Source: Enterobacter hormaechei ATCC 49162
Lineage (GTDB): Bacteria > Pseudomonadota > Gammaproteobacteria > Enterobacterales > Enterobacteriaceae
Direction: 5' to 3'
Assembly: GCF_001875655.1 (NCBI RefSeq)
Contig: NZ_MKEQ01000001.1
Location: 62,001 to 126,000 of the forward strand
DNA length: 64,000 bases
Shown: piece by piece, positions 36,852-48,017 of the stretch
Numbering within the stretch: position 1 is the first letter of the stretch
Layout: every line of letters begins with the position of its first letter
Notes under the pieces: model-generated
What the model was told of the DNA's origin: nothing
Database searches by the model: none
Seen by the model: only the letters and a program-made list of their open reading frames with translations
Made by a program: the position numbers and the translations under genes

Positions 36852-38450
36852 CTAGCGTAGCGGCAATAAGGGCACGATGTGCCCGTTATGACGGGCTGGC
36901 GGAGAGTGACTTTCCGCCAGCCATTTCGGAAATTCCCGCAGCGGCATCGGCCGCGCATACAAATACCCCTGCAAAATATGCACGCTGTGACGGCGCAAAT
37001 AGCGTGACTGTTCCTCCGTTTCAACCCCTTCCGCAACCAGTTCAATATTCAGCCGCTGACCCAGCGCAATAATGATATCCGTTACCGTTGAGTTCACGGC
37101 GTCGGTGCCGATCGCGGTGGTGAAGGATTTATCAATTTTCAGCACATCCGGGTGAAGTTTTTCCAGCCACGAAAGTGAACTGTTGCCGGTACCAAAATCA
37201 TCTATCGCCAGTTTCACGCCTTTGCGGTGAAGCTCACGCACGATGCGGTAATCCACATCAAGCAATGCATCGCGTTCGGTTAACTCCACAATCAGCTGTT
37301 GAACAGGGTTCGCGTTAAACCAGATGCGGTTGAGATCGCGGATCAGCACCGCGCGGCGAAAATGGCTGGCAGCCACGTTGATACCAATATGAAAATCCCG
37401 TGAGGCCGGGAAATAGCCTATCTGACGCACCGTTTCGCTGATGACATAGCGGGTAAGCGGAACAATCAGGTTATGTTCTTCGGCCAGAGGGATAAAAACA
37501 TCGGGCGAAATCCATCCCTGACGCGGGTTGTTCCAGCGCAGGAGGATCTCGACGCCGACGCACTCCCGGGTGCGGGCATTCACCAGCGGCTGGCAGAAGA
37601 GTTCAAACTCCCGTGCCGCAATGCCCAGATTAATTTCCCAGGTAAAACTCATGCGCCGCGCCGTGGCGAGCCAGGCGATATAGCCCATCAGTAAACTGAG
37701 TATCAATGCCAGCGGCAGCTGGGTGGGCAGCGTTTTCAACGCCATTTCGCCTGGCCCCGGGCCGCTCACCGTGACGCTGAATGGGTAATGCTGTGACGAC
37801 TGCTCCAGCAGGGAGGCGTTTTCATTGATAGTCGGCGTATTCGTCACCTGTTGCCCGTCGCGGAGGAACTTATCACCCACTTTCAGGACAACGTCGGTGA
37901 TCTGCGGCCGCTGCGGCTCCAGAATCATTTTAGTGATGAGATCGATGTTCACCACCTCCATCACCCCGTCATTGCCGTCGCTCGGGAGGGGAGACCACTG
38001 AATCAGTACCGGGCTGCCTTTTACCAGCCACCGATCGGTCAACAGCAGCAGCCTGGATTCACTGACCGGAAGCAGGGGCACAAACTCACTGACGGGCACA
38101 TTTCGGCTGCCATAGACGCTTGAGCAATACAGTATTCCATCTTTAACGAGGGCGATGGAGCGAACGGTCTGGAGGATCGCCGCCTGTTTTCGCAGGATCA
38201 GATTCGCCTCAGAACAGGGTATGCCAACCAGAGAAAGCAGCATTTCGCGCTGGGCCTCTAACGAGAGAAGCACCTTATCAAGCGCGCGCACGGTGTGGAG
38301 AGTAAAGTCGTGGATCCGATCCTGATTTATGTTGCGCTGTGAAATAAAGCGAATGCCCAGCGTCAGGACGAGCGTAACGAGCGCAACCGTGACACAGACG
38401 ATAACGCGTTTTCGGCGATAGTCTTTTATGATCGTTTGTGCAGTTTGCAT
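36852..38450 (-). CDS. pdeD: Cyclic-di-GMP phosphodiesterase with CSS-motif sensor
   Basis: 532 residues, collinear with E. coli PdeD (YoaD). N-terminal helix (about 18-38), periplasmic CSS-motif domain with redox Cys pair (GIPCSEAN and LYCSSVYG), a second helix (about 243-263), and a cytoplasmic EAL domain. EAL signature residues are visible: VGVEILLRW, NVAASHFRR, ELTERD, DDFGTG, KIDKSF, AEGVE. Members of this class are activated when the periplasmic disulfide is reduced. ATG at 38450 by homology. Confidence 0.94.
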   Translation of the reverse strand: MQTAQTIIKDYRRKRVIVCVTVALVTLVLTLGIRFISQRNINQDRIHDFTLHTVRALDKVLLSLEAQREMLLSLVGIPCSEANLILRKQAAILQTVRSIALVKDGILYCSSVYGSRNVPVSEFVPLLPVSESRLLLLTDRWLVKGSPVLIQWSPLPSDGNDGVMEVVNIDLITKMILEPQRPQITDVVLKVGDKFLRDGQQVTNTPTINENASLLEQSSQHYPFSVTVSGPGPGEMALKTLPTQLPLALILSLLMGYIAWLATARRMSFTWEINLGIAAREFELFCQPLVNARTRECVGVEILLRWNNPRQGWISPDVFIPLAEEHNLIVPLTRYVISETVRQIGYFPASRDFHIGINVAASHFRRAVLIRDLNRIWFNANPVQQLIVELTERDALLDVDYRIVRELHRKGVKLAIDDFGTGNSSLSWLEKLHPDVLKIDKSFTTAIGTDAVNSTVTDIIIALGQRLNIELVAEGVETEEQSRYLRRHSVHILQGYLYARPMPLREFPKWLAESHSPPARHNGHIVPLLPLR

Positions 38451-38540
38451 GAACGGTCGCCTGATAAGCATCGGCCAGAAAAGCCAGACGCAACAGTGAC
38501 AGTGTAGTGGGGAATACGTAAAGCGACGAGACGAGAGGGG

Positions 38541-38571
38541 AAAATTCGCCCATCCGTAGCAGATGGGCGAA
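38541..38571 (-). terminator. sdaA terminator
   Basis: TTCGCCCATC (38545-38554) pairs with GATGGGCGAA (38562-38571); four T follow on the minus strand. It lies between sdaA and pdeD. Confidence 0.85.
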
Positions 38572-38579
38572 AGGAAGGC

Positions 38580-39944
38580 TTAGTCGCACTGCACCTTAAT
38601 AGCCAGACCGCCGCGCGAGGTCTCACGGTACTTCGCGTTCATGTCTTTGCCGGTTTCGTACATGGTTTCAATCACCTTATCCAGCGACACGCGTGGCTCG
38701 CTGGTACGGCGCATTGCCATACGCGAGGCGTTGATCGCTTTGACGGAGGCGATGGCGTTACGCTCAATGCATGGCACCTGCACCTGGCCGGCAACCGGAT
38801 CACAGGTCAGACCGAGGTTGTGCTCCATGCCGATTTCCGCCGCCACGCACACCTGCTCAGGGCTTGCGCCCAGCAGCTCCGCCAGACCCGCTGCCGCCAT
38901 GGAGCAGGCCACGCCCACTTCACCCTGACAGCCCACTTCGGCGCCGGAGATAGAGGCATTCATCTTGTACAGCGCGCCGATAGCGCCTGCCGCGAGGAAA
39001 TAACGGATATAGATGTCCGGCGTCACAGGCTCGATAAAGTGATCGTAGTAGGCCAGCACCGCCGGAACGATGCCGCACGCGCCGTTGGTTGGTGCCGTCA
39101 CAACGCGACCCCCCGCCGCGTTCTCTTCGTTAACCGCGAGGGCAAACATGTTGACCCAGTCAACCACGTTCATTGGGTCATTGGAGAACTTGTCGGTGGT
39201 GACCAGCATGCGGCGCAGGGCAGAAGCACGACGCGGGACGCGCAGTGGTCCAGGCAGAACGCCTTCGGTGTTCATCCCGCGGTCAATGCAGGCGCGCATG
39301 GTTTGCCACACGTTAGCAAAATAGTCTTCGATCTCTTTCTTGCTGTGCAGCGCCAGTTCGTTCTTCATCACCATGCCGGACAGGGACAGACCGGTCTCTT
39401 TGCAGTAGCCCAGCATCTCAGTGGCCGATTTAAACGGATAGGGCACATTCACATCGCCCGCGCTCTCTTTGCCAAAGTGTTCTTCGTCAACGATAAAGCC
39501 GCCGCCGATGGAGTAGTAGGTTTTGCTGTAGATCTCTTTTTCGCCGTTCCAGGCGTGGATGGTCATGCCGTTTTCATGCAGCGGCAGGTTGTCGCTACGA
39601 AAACGCATCCCGTCATCCTGCGGGAAGTCCACTTCGTGCTGACCGTTAGCCAGCAGCAAACGACCGCGCGTTTCCACGTCGCGGATAAATGCCGGAATGG
39701 CATCAATATCAACGGTGTCCGGCATATTGCCCGCCAGACCCATAATTATGGCGATATCGGTGTGGTGGCCTTTACCCGTTAATGACAGTGAACCGTAAAC
39801 GTCTACGGCAACACGGGTAACGCTTTCCAGTAATCCTTTTTCGACCAGATCATCGACGAACTGTTTACCGGCCTTCATCGGCCCTACAGTGTGGGAAGAA
39901 GACGGACCAATCCCCACTTTGAACATGTCGAATATACTAATCAC
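38580..39944 (-). CDS. sdaA: L-serine dehydratase 1 (L-serine deaminase)
   Basis: 454 residues, the E. coli length. A [4Fe-4S] enzyme that converts L-serine to pyruvate and ammonia. N-terminal regulatory domain opens with [22 protein letters not shown]; cluster Cys are in NGACGIVPA and [15 protein letters not shown] at 39944 lies seven bases from AGGAG; a GTG two codons earlier is too close to that site. The 39945-40128 gap holds its promoter; no protein site is called. Confidence 0.97.
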   Translation of the reverse strand: MISIFDMFKVGIGPSSSHTVGPMKAGKQFVDDLVEKGLLESVTRVAVDVYGSLSLTGKGHHTDIAIIMGLAGNMPDTVDIDAIPAFIRDVETRGRLLLANGQHEVDFPQDDGMRFRSDNLPLHENGMTIHAWNGEKEIYSKTYYSIGGGFIVDEEHFGKESAGDVNVPYPFKSATEMLGYCKETGLSLSGMVMKNELALHSKKEIEDYFANVWQTMRACIDRGMNTEGVLPGPLRVPRRASALRRMLVTTDKFSNDPMNVVDWVNMFALAVNEENAAGGRVVTAPTNGACGIVPAVLAYYDHFIEPVTPDIYIRYFLAAGAIGALYKMNASISGAEVGCQGEVGVACSMAAAGLAELLGASPEQVCVAAEIGMEHNLGLTCDPVAGQVQVPCIERNAIASVKAINASRMAMRRTSEPRVSLDKVIETMYETGKDMNAKYRETSRGGLAIKVQCD

Positions 39945-40128
39945 TTTCACACTCCTGACAGGGTTACTGGGGTTCCAGTAACGATGTTATAACTGCGCAT
40001 AGTGTAAGAGGGAACACCCACCTCGGCTTAACTATTCACATGAATTAAACTAATGGTTAACGATGGTTTTGCTAATAGCGCGACGCCGATCGCAAACCTG
40101 CCAGAAAAGGGTGGAATGTAAAGTATAG

Positions 40129-40707
40129 TCAAGGCTTCAGGCCGATTTGCAGGGCCAGCTCACGAATGATGCCTGCCGTCATGCCCCAGACAAAATAATG
40201 CTGATACCAGGACAACCAGACCCGATGATCGTGCCCGCGGCGGTGAATATCCAGAGGATGATAGCGGCCCAGACGAAGGGCCTCTTCCAGCGGCATTTCG
40301 AACACCGCTGAAACTTCATCGACGCTGGCATGATACTGAAGATCGGGCGGAATAATGCCGACGACCGGCGTGACCTGAAAACCGGTTACGCTGTCAACAG
40401 GCGGCAGCACGCCGATGACTTCGACCGACGCCGGGGGGATGGCCACTTCCTCATGCGCCTCGCGCAGCGCGGCGGCAATCAGGGAAGCATCGGTGCTGTC
40501 CACCGCGCCGCCGGGGAACGCAACCTGACCGGCGTGTTTTCGCATATGCGGTGAGCGCTGGGTAAGCAACAGACCCGGCTGTTCACGACGCACGACCGGG
40601 ATCAGCACCGCCGCCTGACGTTGATTCAGCGTGGCGCGGTTAACCTGGGGCCGCAGAAGCTGAAAGCGCGACAGAAAATCATCCAGCGTCAGGTTGTCTT
40701 TCTTCAC
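40129..40707 (-). CDS. nudL: Nudix hydrolase NudL
   Basis: 192 residues, as E. coli NudL (YeaB). Nudix box [23 protein letters not shown] and the preceding QVAFPGG are intact; a CoA-pyrophosphatase role is suggested by family. GTG at 40707 overlaps the pabB stop (GTGA), so translation is coupled. Confidence 0.94.
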   Translation of the reverse strand: MKKDNLTLDDFLSRFQLLRPQVNRATLNQRQAAVLIPVVRREQPGLLLTQRSPHMRKHAGQVAFPGGAVDSTDASLIAAALREAHEEVAIPPASVEVIGVLPPVDSVTGFQVTPVVGIIPPDLQYHASVDEVSAVFEMPLEEALRLGRYHPLDIHRRGHDHRVWLSWYQHYFVWGMTAGIIRELALQIGLKP

Positions 40708-42038
40708 CGTGAGTTCTCCAGTTGTTTCAGGATACGATTCACTTTATCAAAGGTTTCCTGATATTCCGCCTCGGCCTGACTGTCGGCCACAATGCCACCA
40801 CCTGCGGAACAGTAGAGGCTGCCGTCGCAGGCCGTCAGGGTGCGAATGGTGATGCTGGTATCCATGGTGCCGCACAGGCTTATATAGCCGATGCTGCCGC
40901 ACCAGGCATTGCGGCGATGCGGTTCCAGTTCGTCGATGATCTCCATCGCACGGACCTTCGGCGCGCCGGTGATGGAGCCGCCCGGAAACGCGGCGCGGAG
41001 CAGATCGCAGGCGGTTCGCGAGGACGGCAAACGCGCGGTAATGGTGCTGACCAGATGATGCACCGCCGGGAAAGGCTCGACGACAAACAGTTCCGGCACG
41101 CGCACGCTGCCTGGTTCGGCGACCCGGCCAATATCGTTCCGCATCAGATCGACAATCATCAGGTTTTCAGCGCGATCTTTCGGTGAGACCGCCAGCTTCT
41201 CCGCCTGCTGGCGGTCGGCGTCGGCATCGGCAAGGCGTGGCAGGGTGCCCTTTATCGGGCGGGTCTGAATAATACCGTCAGCCAGGTGAATAAAACGCTC
41301 AGGCGACAGGCTGAGGATGGCGCCGTGCTCAAGGCGTACAAATGCGCTGAACGGGGCCTTATTGCTGGCATTAAGGCGAGTAAACGCCTGCCACTCATCC
41401 CCCTGATACGTCGCCTGAAAACGCTGGGCAAGATTGACCTGATAACAGTCACCGCTGTGCAGATACGCCTGCACGCGGGAGAATTTTTCCGCATACTCCG
41501 GCGCGGTCATATTCGAGCGCCAGCCGGAGGTCAGCATAAAGTGTTCCGGTGCGGCGGGACGTTGCGCCTCAAGCCAGGCCAGACGCGCCTGCACGTCATG
41601 ATGGCTCAGCAGAGAAACCGTTTTTTTCTGGTGATCCACAATCAACGCCCAGTCATACAGCCCCACCGCCATATCCGGCAGGGGAATATCCGCCTGCGCA
41701 TGCTCGGGCAGCTTTTCGAAACGGCGCCCCAGATCGTAACCAAACAGGCCCAGCGCGCCCCCCTGGAAAGGCAGATCCGGATCCGGTGTGGCAGATAAGC
41801 CCAGAGCATGGATCTCATTCTGAAGCTGCATCAGCGGATCGTCCGTTGGCGAAAGGTCATCGGTTTTCAGCGTTTTTACCGGATCGGCCACCAGAATATC
41901 GAAGCGGCTGTAGGGGTGATCCGCATGGCCAGAGTGCAGCAGCATGGCAAAAGGAAGGTGGCTCAGACGGGCAAACCAGAACTCGGCGGCATCTGCACGC
42001 CAGGGCAAGGTCATAACAGTGGGGAAGCGCATGTTCAT
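40704..42038 (-). CDS. pabB: Aminodeoxychorismate synthase component 1
   Basis: 444 residues. With PabA it turns chorismate into 4-amino-4-deoxychorismate for folate synthesis. The PIKGTLPR motif with catalytic Lys is specific to PabB (anthranilate synthase has PIAGT). Other conserved runs: [38 protein letters not shown]. The ATG at 42038 aligns with E. coli; ATGs at 42047 and 42032 are alternatives and none has a strong ribosome-binding site. First gene of pabB-nudL, divergent from yoaH. Confidence 0.95.
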   Translation of the reverse strand: MNMRFPTVMTLPWRADAAEFWFARLSHLPFAMLLHSGHADHPYSRFDILVADPVKTLKTDDLSPTDDPLMQLQNEIHALGLSATPDPDLPFQGGALGLFGYDLGRRFEKLPEHAQADIPLPDMAVGLYDWALIVDHQKKTVSLLSHHDVQARLAWLEAQRPAAPEHFMLTSGWRSNMTAPEYAEKFSRVQAYLHSGDCYQVNLAQRFQATYQGDEWQAFTRLNASNKAPFSAFVRLEHGAILSLSPERFIHLADGIIQTRPIKGTLPRLADADADRQQAEKLAVSPKDRAENLMIVDLMRNDIGRVAEPGSVRVPELFVVEPFPAVHHLVSTITARLPSSRTACDLLRAAFPGGSITGAPKVRAMEIIDELEPHRRNAWCGSIGYISLCGTMDTSITIRTLTACDGSLYCSAGGGIVADSQAEAEYQETFDKVNRILKQLENSR

Positions 42039-42099
42039 GTATGGCATACTACCGGGTAGCGTGAAATAATTAGCGCGAATAATTTAGCAGGAGTTAACG

Positions 42100-42282
42100 A
42101 TGTTTGCAGGTTTACCTTCTCTCAGCCATGACCAACAGCAGAAAGCCGTTGAACGTATTCAGGAGCTGATGTCCCAGGGGATGAGCAGCGGACAGGCAAT
42201 TTCACAGGTCGCGGAAGAACTTCGCGCCACGCATACCGGCGAGCGGATCGTGGCGCGCTTTGAGGATGAAGATGAAGAATAA
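42100..42282 (+). CDS. yoaH: YoaH, small UPF0181 protein
   Basis: 60 residues, very close to E. coli YoaH (MFAGLPSL...[23 protein letters not shown]...[14 protein letters not shown]). Helical, acidic tail, no membrane segment. GCAGGAG precedes ATG. Function unknown. Converges on yoaB. Confidence 0.94.
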   Translation: MFAGLPSLSHDQQQKAVERIQELMSQGMSSGQAISQVAEELRATHTGERIVARFEDEDEE

Positions 42283-42287
42283 GCGGC

Positions 42288-42632
42288 TTACACTGCCGCG
42301 ATAATCTTGATCTCAACCTTATATTCCGGTTTCATCAGCGTGGCCTGTACGGTGCAGCGTACAGGCGCGTGACCCGCCACAACCCACGCATCCCAGGCTT
42401 TATTCATCGCCGCGAAATCGTCTTTATTCGCCAGAAAAATCGTCGCATCCAGAATGCGGGATTTGTCGCTGCCCTGTTTTTCCAGTACGGCGTCGATCTG
42501 CGCCAGAGTGTTCGCCGTCTGCTCGAAGGCATCGGCGTCCAGATTGGCAGGGACACCGGTGTAGTACAGCGTCTGGTTATGGATCACCACATCAGACCAG
42601 CGGGCTTCGGCATCAATGCGCGTAATTGTCAT
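42288..42632 (-). CDS. yoaB: YoaB, RidA-family protein
   Basis: 114 residues, as E. coli YoaB. RidA-family proteins deaminate reactive enamine/imine intermediates; the active-site Arg lies in APVRCTVQA. ATG at 42632 follows GAGGATA; a 44-codon upstream frame extension runs through the SOS box and is rejected. Divergent from yoaA, with a LexA box between them. Confidence 0.93.
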   Translation of the reverse strand: MTITRIDAEARWSDVVIHNQTLYYTGVPANLDADAFEQTANTLAQIDAVLEKQGSDKSRILDATIFLANKDDFAAMNKAWDAWVVAGHAPVRCTVQATLMKPEYKVEIKIIAAV

Positions 42633-42737
42633 AAACGTATCCTCGTTATCTTTCGTCGTCAGGCGGCAAGACTGCCATATTGTTCCGCCGTCGTCACTAT
42701 TTGGGGTGGCACCGGAGAGAAGGGGCTGACATAATCC

Positions 42738-42753
42738 CTGTGCAAAAATACAG
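42738..42753. promoter_or_regulatory. LexA (SOS) box between yoaB and yoaA
   Basis: CTGTGCAAAAATACAG, a perfect CTGT-N8-ACAG match, 12 bases before the yoaA start and in the promoter region of divergent yoaB. The yoaA/yoaB region is a reported LexA target in E. coli. Confidence 0.85.
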
Positions 42754-42765
42754 TGAGAGAACACC

Positions 42766-44676
42766 GTGGCAGACGATTTTTCCCCAGAAGGTCAGTTAGC
42801 ACAGGCTATTCCCGGTTTTAAACCGCGTGAACCCCAACGTCAGATGGCGCACGCCGTCGCGCATGCCATCGACAAGGCGCAGCCGCTGGTGGTGGAGGCC
42901 GGAACCGGGACGGGGAAAACCTACGCTTATCTCGCGCCTGCGCTGCGGGCGAAAAAGAAGGTCATCATCTCTACCGGGTCAAAAGCGCTCCAGGACCAGC
43001 TCTACAGCCGCGACTTACCGACGGTGGCGAAAGCGCTAAAATACAAAGGGCGTCTGGCCTTGCTGAAAGGGCGTTCTAACTACCTGTGTCTGGAGCGTCT
43101 CGAACAGCAGGCGCTGGCGGGTGGCGACCTGCCGGTACAGACCCTGAGTGATGTGATCGTCCTGCGCGCCTGGGCCAACCAGACGGAAGAGGGGGACATC
43201 AGCACCTGCGCGAGCGTGCCGGAAGACTCCCCGGCCTGGCCGCTGGTGACCAGCACCAATGACAACTGCCTTGGCAGCGACTGCCCGCTGTATAAAGACT
43301 GTTTTGTGGTAAAAGCGCGTAAAAAGGCGATGGACGCCGACGTGGTGGTGGTGAACCATCATCTGTTCCTTGCAGATATGGTGGTCAAGGACAGCGGGTT
43401 TGGTGAACTGATCCCGGAGGCGGAGGTGATGATCTTTGATGAAGCCCATCAGCTCCCGGACATCGCCAGCCAGTATTTCGGCCAGTCGCTCTCCAGCCGT
43501 CAGCTTCAGGATCTGGCGAAAGATATCACCATTGCCTATCGCACCGAACTCAAAGATACCCAGCAGTTGCAGAAGTGCGCGGATCGCCTGGCGCAAAGCG
43601 CGCAGGATTTCCGCTTACAGCTTGGCGAGCCGGGCTATCGCGGCAACCTGCGTGAACTGCTCGCAGACAACAATATCCAGCGCGCGCTGCTGCTGCTCGA
43701 TGATGCCCTTGAACTCTGTTACGACGTGGCAAAGCTGTCCCTCGGACGTTCAGCACTGCTGGATGCCGCCTTCGAGCGCGCCACGCTCTACCGTGGACGG
43801 CTGAAACGGCTGAAAGAGATCAACCAGCCGGGCTACAGCTACTGGTATGAATGTACCTCGCGCCACTTCACCCTGGCGCTCACGCCGCTGACCGTTGCCG
43901 ATAAATTCAAAGAGGTGATGGCGCAAAAGCCCGGCACCTGGGTCTTTACCTCGGCCACGCTGTCGGTCAATGACGATCTGCACCACTTTACCGAGCGTCT
44001 CGGCATTGATCAGGCAGAATCACTGCTCCTGCCCAGCCCGTTCGATTATGAAAAACAGGCGCTGCTCTGCGTGCCGCGCAATCTGCCGCTGCCCAATCAG
44101 CCGGGGGCGGCGCGCCATCTGGCAGCTATGCTGAAGCCGATGATCGAGGCCAACAACGGGCGCTGCTTTATGCTCTGTACCTCACACGCCATGATGCGCG
44201 ATCTGGCCGAACAGTTCCGCGCCACCATGACGCTGCCGGTCCTGTTACAGGGGGAAACCAGTAAAGGGCAACTGCTCCAGCAGTTTGTCAGCGCCGGTAA
44301 CGCCCTTTTGGTGGCGACCAGCAGCTTCTGGGAAGGGGTGGACGTGCGCGGCGATACGCTCTCGCTGGTGATTATCGATAAGCTGCCGTTCACATCGCCG
44401 GACGATCCGCTTCTGAAAGCGCGTATGGAGGATTGCCGCCTGCGGGGGGGCGATCCGTTCGACGACGTTCAGTTGCCGGACGCGGTCATTACCCTTAAAC
44501 AGGGGGTAGGGCGTCTGATCCGCGACGTCACCGACCGCGGCGTGCTGGTTATCTGCGACAACCGCCTGGTGATGCGTCCCTACGGCGCCACCTTCCTCGC
44601 CAGCCTGCCGCCCGCGCCGCGCACGCGGGATATTAAACGCGCGGTCCGCTTCCTGGCGAACCCAACGGCGGAGTAA
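42766..44676 (+). CDS. yoaA: YoaA, DinG-family Fe-S DNA helicase
   Basis: 636 residues, as E. coli YoaA (XPD/DinG superfamily 2 helicase). Walker A EAGTGTGKT, the four Fe-S Cys around residues 147-183 (STCAS, NCLGSDCPLYKDCF), DEAH box FDEAHQL, and the late motif GVGRLIRD. E. coli YoaA works with the polymerase III chi subunit in repair of replication damage. GTG start at 42766 agrees with homologues. SOS control through the box just upstream. Confidence 0.96.
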   Translation: MADDFSPEGQLAQAIPGFKPREPQRQMAHAVAHAIDKAQPLVVEAGTGTGKTYAYLAPALRAKKKVIISTGSKALQDQLYSRDLPTVAKALKYKGRLALLKGRSNYLCLERLEQQALAGGDLPVQTLSDVIVLRAWANQTEEGDISTCASVPEDSPAWPLVTSTNDNCLGSDCPLYKDCFVVKARKKAMDADVVVVNHHLFLADMVVKDSGFGELIPEAEVMIFDEAHQLPDIASQYFGQSLSSRQLQDLAKDITIAYRTELKDTQQLQKCADRLAQSAQDFRLQLGEPGYRGNLRELLADNNIQRALLLLDDALELCYDVAKLSLGRSALLDAAFERATLYRGRLKRLKEINQPGYSYWYECTSRHFTLALTPLTVADKFKEVMAQKPGTWVFTSATLSVNDDLHHFTERLGIDQAESLLLPSPFDYEKQALLCVPRNLPLPNQPGAARHLAAMLKPMIEANNGRCFMLCTSHAMMRDLAEQFRATMTLPVLLQGETSKGQLLQQFVSAGNALLVATSSFWEGVDVRGDTLSLVIIDKLPFTSPDDPLLKARMEDCRLRGGDPFDDVQLPDAVITLKQGVGRLIRDVTDRGVLVICDNRLVMRPYGATFLASLPPAPRTRDIKRAVRFLANPTAE

Positions 44677-44742
44677 TTTTCCCCAGAGTGTGTTAAGATG
44701 CGCGCCATTTTGTGACTGACCATTGCGAGAGCGCGACGACTG

Positions 44743-45438
44743 ATGCGAATTCTGGCTATTGATACCGCGACAGAGGCCTGTTCCGTTGCCCTGTGGAACG
44801 ACGGTACGATTTTTGCTCATTTCGAAGAGTGCCCACGGGAACACACCCAACGTATTCTGCCCCTGGTAAAAACCATTTTGACCGAGGGCAACACCGCCCT
44901 GACTGACCTCGACGCGCTGGCCTATGGCCGTGGCCCGGGCAGCTTTACGGGCGTACGTATCGGGATTGGCATCGCGCAGGGGCTGGCGCTGGGCGCTGAC
45001 CTGCCGATGATTGGCGTCTCAACCCTGGCGACCATGGCTCAGGGGGCCTGGCGCATGACCGGCGCCACCCGCGTACTGGCCGCGATTGATGCCCGCATGG
45101 GTGAAGTCTACTGGGCGGAGTACACCCGTGACGAAAACGGTGTCTGGCACGGTGAAGAGACGGAAGCGGTGCTTAAGCCTGAAGCCGTTACTGAACGCCT
45201 GAAGCAGTTGTCCGGCGAGTGGGCGACGGTCGGCACGGGCTGGGCGGCGTGGCCGGAGATGGCGAGCGGCACCGGCGTGACGCTGGTGGACGGTAACATG
45301 CTCCTGCCTGCCGCCGAAGATATGCTGCCGATTGCCTGTCAGCTACTTGACGTAGGAAAAACCGTGGCGGTTGAACACGCTGAACCGGTTTATTTACGAA
45401 ACACCGTCGCGTGGAAGAAACTTCCTGGCCGCGAGTGA
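44743..45438 (+). CDS. tsaB: tRNA t6A synthesis protein TsaB
   Basis: 231 residues, ASKHA-fold TsaB (YeaZ), which with TsaD and TsaE adds threonylcarbamoyl to A37 of ANN-decoding tRNAs; essential. N-terminal [16 protein letters not shown] and [13 protein letters not shown] are conserved. ATG at 44743 lies 66 bases after yoaA, probably partly co-transcribed. Confidence 0.96.
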   Translation: MRILAIDTATEACSVALWNDGTIFAHFEECPREHTQRILPLVKTILTEGNTALTDLDALAYGRGPGSFTGVRIGIGIAQGLALGADLPMIGVSTLATMAQGAWRMTGATRVLAAIDARMGEVYWAEYTRDENGVWHGEETEAVLKPEAVTERLKQLSGEWATVGTGWAAWPEMASGTGVTLVDGNMLLPAAEDMLPIACQLLDVGKTVAVEHAEPVYLRNTVAWKKLPGRE

Positions 45439-45475
45439 ATCTCAGTAACAGGAACTGAGAAAAAGGAGTCGCATC

Positions 45476-46057
45476 ATGGCGGTTCAGTCTAAAGTTGTAC
45501 GCTTTCTTATGGCAGGCGCGGTTGCCATAGCACTGAGCGGGTGCGTCACCGTTCCTGATGCGATTAAGGGCACCAGCCCGACGCCACAGCAGGATCTGGT
45601 ACGCGTGATGAATGCCCCGGAGCTGTATGTCGGGCAGGAAGCGCGGTTTGGCGGCAAGGTGGTTGACGTCGTCAACCAGCAGGGGAAAACCCGTCTGGAG
45701 ATTGCCACCGTCCCGCTGGACAGCGGCGCGCGGCCTGTTCTGGGTGAAGCCTCGCGCGGGCGGATCTACGCTGACGTCAGCGGCTTCCTCGATCCGGTCG
45801 ATTTCCGCGGGCAACTGGTGACCGTCGTCGGGCCGATTACCGGTTTGGAAGCGGGTAAAATCGGCAATACGCCCTACAAATTTATGACCATGCAGGTGAA
45901 CGGCTACAAACGCTGGCGTATCACCCAGCAGGTGGTGATGCCGCCACAGCCAATCGATCCGTGGATGTGGGGTCCGCATCCGTATCGTTACGGCTACGGT
46001 GGCTGGGGTTGGTATAATCCAGGCCCTGCACAGGTTCAAACAATCGTAACTGAGTAA
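45476..46057 (+). CDS. yeaY: YeaY, Slp-family outer-membrane lipoprotein
   Basis: 193 residues. Lipobox ALSG-C, so lipidated at Cys22; Ser/Val after the Cys fits sorting to the outer membrane. The mature domain is Slp-like ([27 protein letters not shown]). The C terminus is Gly/Tyr/Trp/Pro-rich ([15 protein letters not shown]). AAAGGAG ribosome-binding site; 37 bases after tsaB. Function unknown; E. coli yeaY belongs to the sigma-E regulon. Confidence 0.94.
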   Translation: MAVQSKVVRFLMAGAVAIALSGCVTVPDAIKGTSPTPQQDLVRVMNAPELYVGQEARFGGKVVDVVNQQGKTRLEIATVPLDSGARPVLGEASRGRIYADVSGFLDPVDFRGQLVTVVGPITGLEAGKIGNTPYKFMTMQVNGYKRWRITQQVVMPPQPIDPWMWGPHPYRYGYGGWGWYNPGPAQVQTIVTE

Positions 46058-46077
46058 GTTACTGTTATTGTTAGGAA

Positions 46078-46112
46078 AGAGACAGCGGCTCAGCCGCTGT
46101 CTCTGTTTTTTT
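46078..46112 (+). terminator. yeaY terminator
   Basis: AGAGACAGCGGC (46078-46089) and GCCGCTGTCTCT (46093-46104), a perfect 12-bp stem, then G and seven T. Confidence 0.95.
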
Positions 46113-46172
46113 ACGGATAAAACGAAAAAAAAGAGTGACGCGCTTCGCAACCTGCAATCTGAACAATTAATA

Positions 46173-46189
46173 AACTGGTACGCTGAGTT
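46173..46189 (+). promoter_or_regulatory. FadR operator of fadD
   Basis: AACTGGTACGCTGAGTT closely fits the 17-bp FadR site. It overlaps the promoter region, with a TATAAT -10 at 46192-46197. FadR represses fadD in E. coli. Confidence 0.8.
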
Positions 46190-46260
46190 AATATAATGTT
46201 AACAAACTGTTTATTATCGGGGCTGTGATGACGACGAACACTCATTTCAGAGGTGATGCA

Positions 46261-47946
46261 TTGAAAAAGGTTTGGCTTAACCGTTATCCCGCGGATGTCC
46301 CTGCGGAGATCAATCCTGACCGTTATCAATCCCTGATTGAATTATTTGAACACTCGGTACGGCGCTACGCTGACCAGCCCGCGTTTGTGAATATGGGCGA
46401 AGTGATGACCTTCCGTAAGCTGGAGGAGCGCAGCCGGGCGTTTGCGGCCTACTTACAGGAAGGGCTGGGCTTGCAGAAAGGGGATCGCGTCGCGCTGATG
46501 ATGCCAAACCTGCTGCAATACCCGGTGGCGCTGTTCGGGATCCTCAGGGCAGGGATGATCGTGGTTAACGTTAACCCGCTCTATACCCCGCGCGAGCTGG
46601 AGCATCAGTTGAATGACAGCGGGGCGGCGGCGATTGTGATTGTCTCCAACTTTGCCCACACGCTGGAAAAAGTCGTTGACAGAACCCAGGTTAAACACGT
46701 CATCCTGACGCGCATGGGCGACCAGCTCTCTACCGCGAAAGGAACGCTGGTCAACTTTGTCGTTAAATACGTTAAGCGACTGGTGCCGAAATACCACCTG
46801 CCGGATGCCATCTCCTTCCGCCGCGCGCTGCATGCGGGCTACCGGATGCAGTACGTGAAGCCGGAAATCGTGTCCGAGGATCTGGCCTTCCTACAATACA
46901 CCGGCGGCACCACCGGCGTGGCCAAAGGGGCGATGCTGACCCACCGAAATATGCTGGCGAACCTTGAACAGGTAAATGCGACTTACGGGCCACTGTTGCA
47001 CCCGGGCAAGGAGCTGGTGATCACCGCGCTTCCGCTGTATCACATTTTCGCGCTGACCATGAACTGCCTGCTGTTTATCGAGCTTGGCGGTCAAAACGTA
47101 CTGATCACCAACCCGCGCGATATTCCGGGGCTGGTCAAAGAGCTGGCGAAATATCCGTTCACCGCCATGACTGGGGTGAACACCCTGTTTAACGCCCTGC
47201 TCAATAATAAAGAGTTTCAGCAGCTCGATTTCTCCACGCTGCACCTCTCGGCGGGCGGCGGGATGCCGGTTCAGCAGGCGGTTGCCGAGCGCTGGGTGAA
47301 ACTCACCGGGCAGTATCTGCTGGAAGGCTATGGTCTGACGGAGTGCGCCCCGCTGGTCAGCGTCAACCCGCATGACATCGACTACCACAGCGGCAGTATC
47401 GGGCTGCCGGTCCCGTCGACCGAAGCAAAACTGGTGGATGATGAGGATAACGAAGTGCCTCATGGCGAGCCGGGGGAGCTGTGCGTCAGAGGGCCGCAGG
47501 TAATGCTGGGCTACTGGCAACGTCCGGATGCCACGGATGAGATCATCAAAGACGGCTGGCTGCATACGGGCGATATCGCGGTGATGGACGATGAAGGCTT
47601 CCTGCGCATCGTCGATCGCAAGAAAGACATGATCCTGGTGTCAGGGTTTAACGTCTATCCGAACGAAATCGAAGACGTGGTGATGCAGCACAGCGGCGTG
47701 CTGGAAGTGGCGGCGGTGGGCGTTCCCTCCGGCAGCAGCGGCGAAGCGGTGAAGATATTTGTGGTCAAGAAAGATCCTTCTCTTACCGAGGATGCGCTGA
47801 TAACGTTTTGTCGCCGTCAGCTGACGGGCTATAAAGTGCCGAAGCTGGTGGAATTCCGCGATGAGCTACCGAAATCCAACGTCGGGAAGATATTACGACG
47901 AGAATTACGTGACGAAGCCCGTGCCAAAGTGGACAATAAGGCCTGA
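46261..47946 (+). CDS. fadD: Long-chain fatty acyl-CoA synthetase
   Basis: 561 residues from a TTG start, as in E. coli. Membrane-associated enzyme that activates incoming fatty acids to acyl-CoA for beta-oxidation. AMP-binding motif [18 protein letters not shown], the GYGLTECAP loop, the [15 protein letters not shown] region, and catalytic Lys in [12 protein letters not shown] are visible. Upstream in-frame ATGs (46225, 46228) would extend the protein by 12 residues but AGAGGTG sits correctly for the TTG. FadR represses it through the site at 46173. Confidence 0.96.
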   Translation: MKKVWLNRYPADVPAEINPDRYQSLIELFEHSVRRYADQPAFVNMGEVMTFRKLEERSRAFAAYLQEGLGLQKGDRVALMMPNLLQYPVALFGILRAGMIVVNVNPLYTPRELEHQLNDSGAAAIVIVSNFAHTLEKVVDRTQVKHVILTRMGDQLSTAKGTLVNFVVKYVKRLVPKYHLPDAISFRRALHAGYRMQYVKPEIVSEDLAFLQYTGGTTGVAKGAMLTHRNMLANLEQVNATYGPLLHPGKELVITALPLYHIFALTMNCLLFIELGGQNVLITNPRDIPGLVKELAKYPFTAMTGVNTLFNALLNNKEFQQLDFSTLHLSAGGGMPVQQAVAERWVKLTGQYLLEGYGLTECAPLVSVNPHDIDYHSGSIGLPVPSTEAKLVDDEDNEVPHGEPGELCVRGPQVMLGYWQRPDATDEIIKDGWLHTGDIAVMDDEGFLRIVDRKKDMILVSGFNVYPNEIEDVVMQHSGVLEVAAVGVPSGSSGEAVKIFVVKKDPSLTEDALITFCRRQLTGYKVPKLVEFRDELPKSNVGKILRRELRDEARAKVDNKA

Positions 47947-47966
47947 GCTTCACGTTAATCGCCCAG

Positions 47967-47990
47967 ACGCCGGTTAAGCCGGCGTTTTTT
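47967..47990 (+). terminator. fadD terminator / rnd leader hairpin
   Basis: ACGCCGG (47967-47973) pairs with CCGGCGT (47979-47985), followed by TTTTT (six T counting the stem end). It is 28 bases before the rnd start, where E. coli rnd has a terminator-like stem with a U8 tract needed for translation. Confidence 0.8.
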
Positions 47991-48017
47991 ATGGGCGCAA
48001 ACAAAAGAGAGTCCGAT

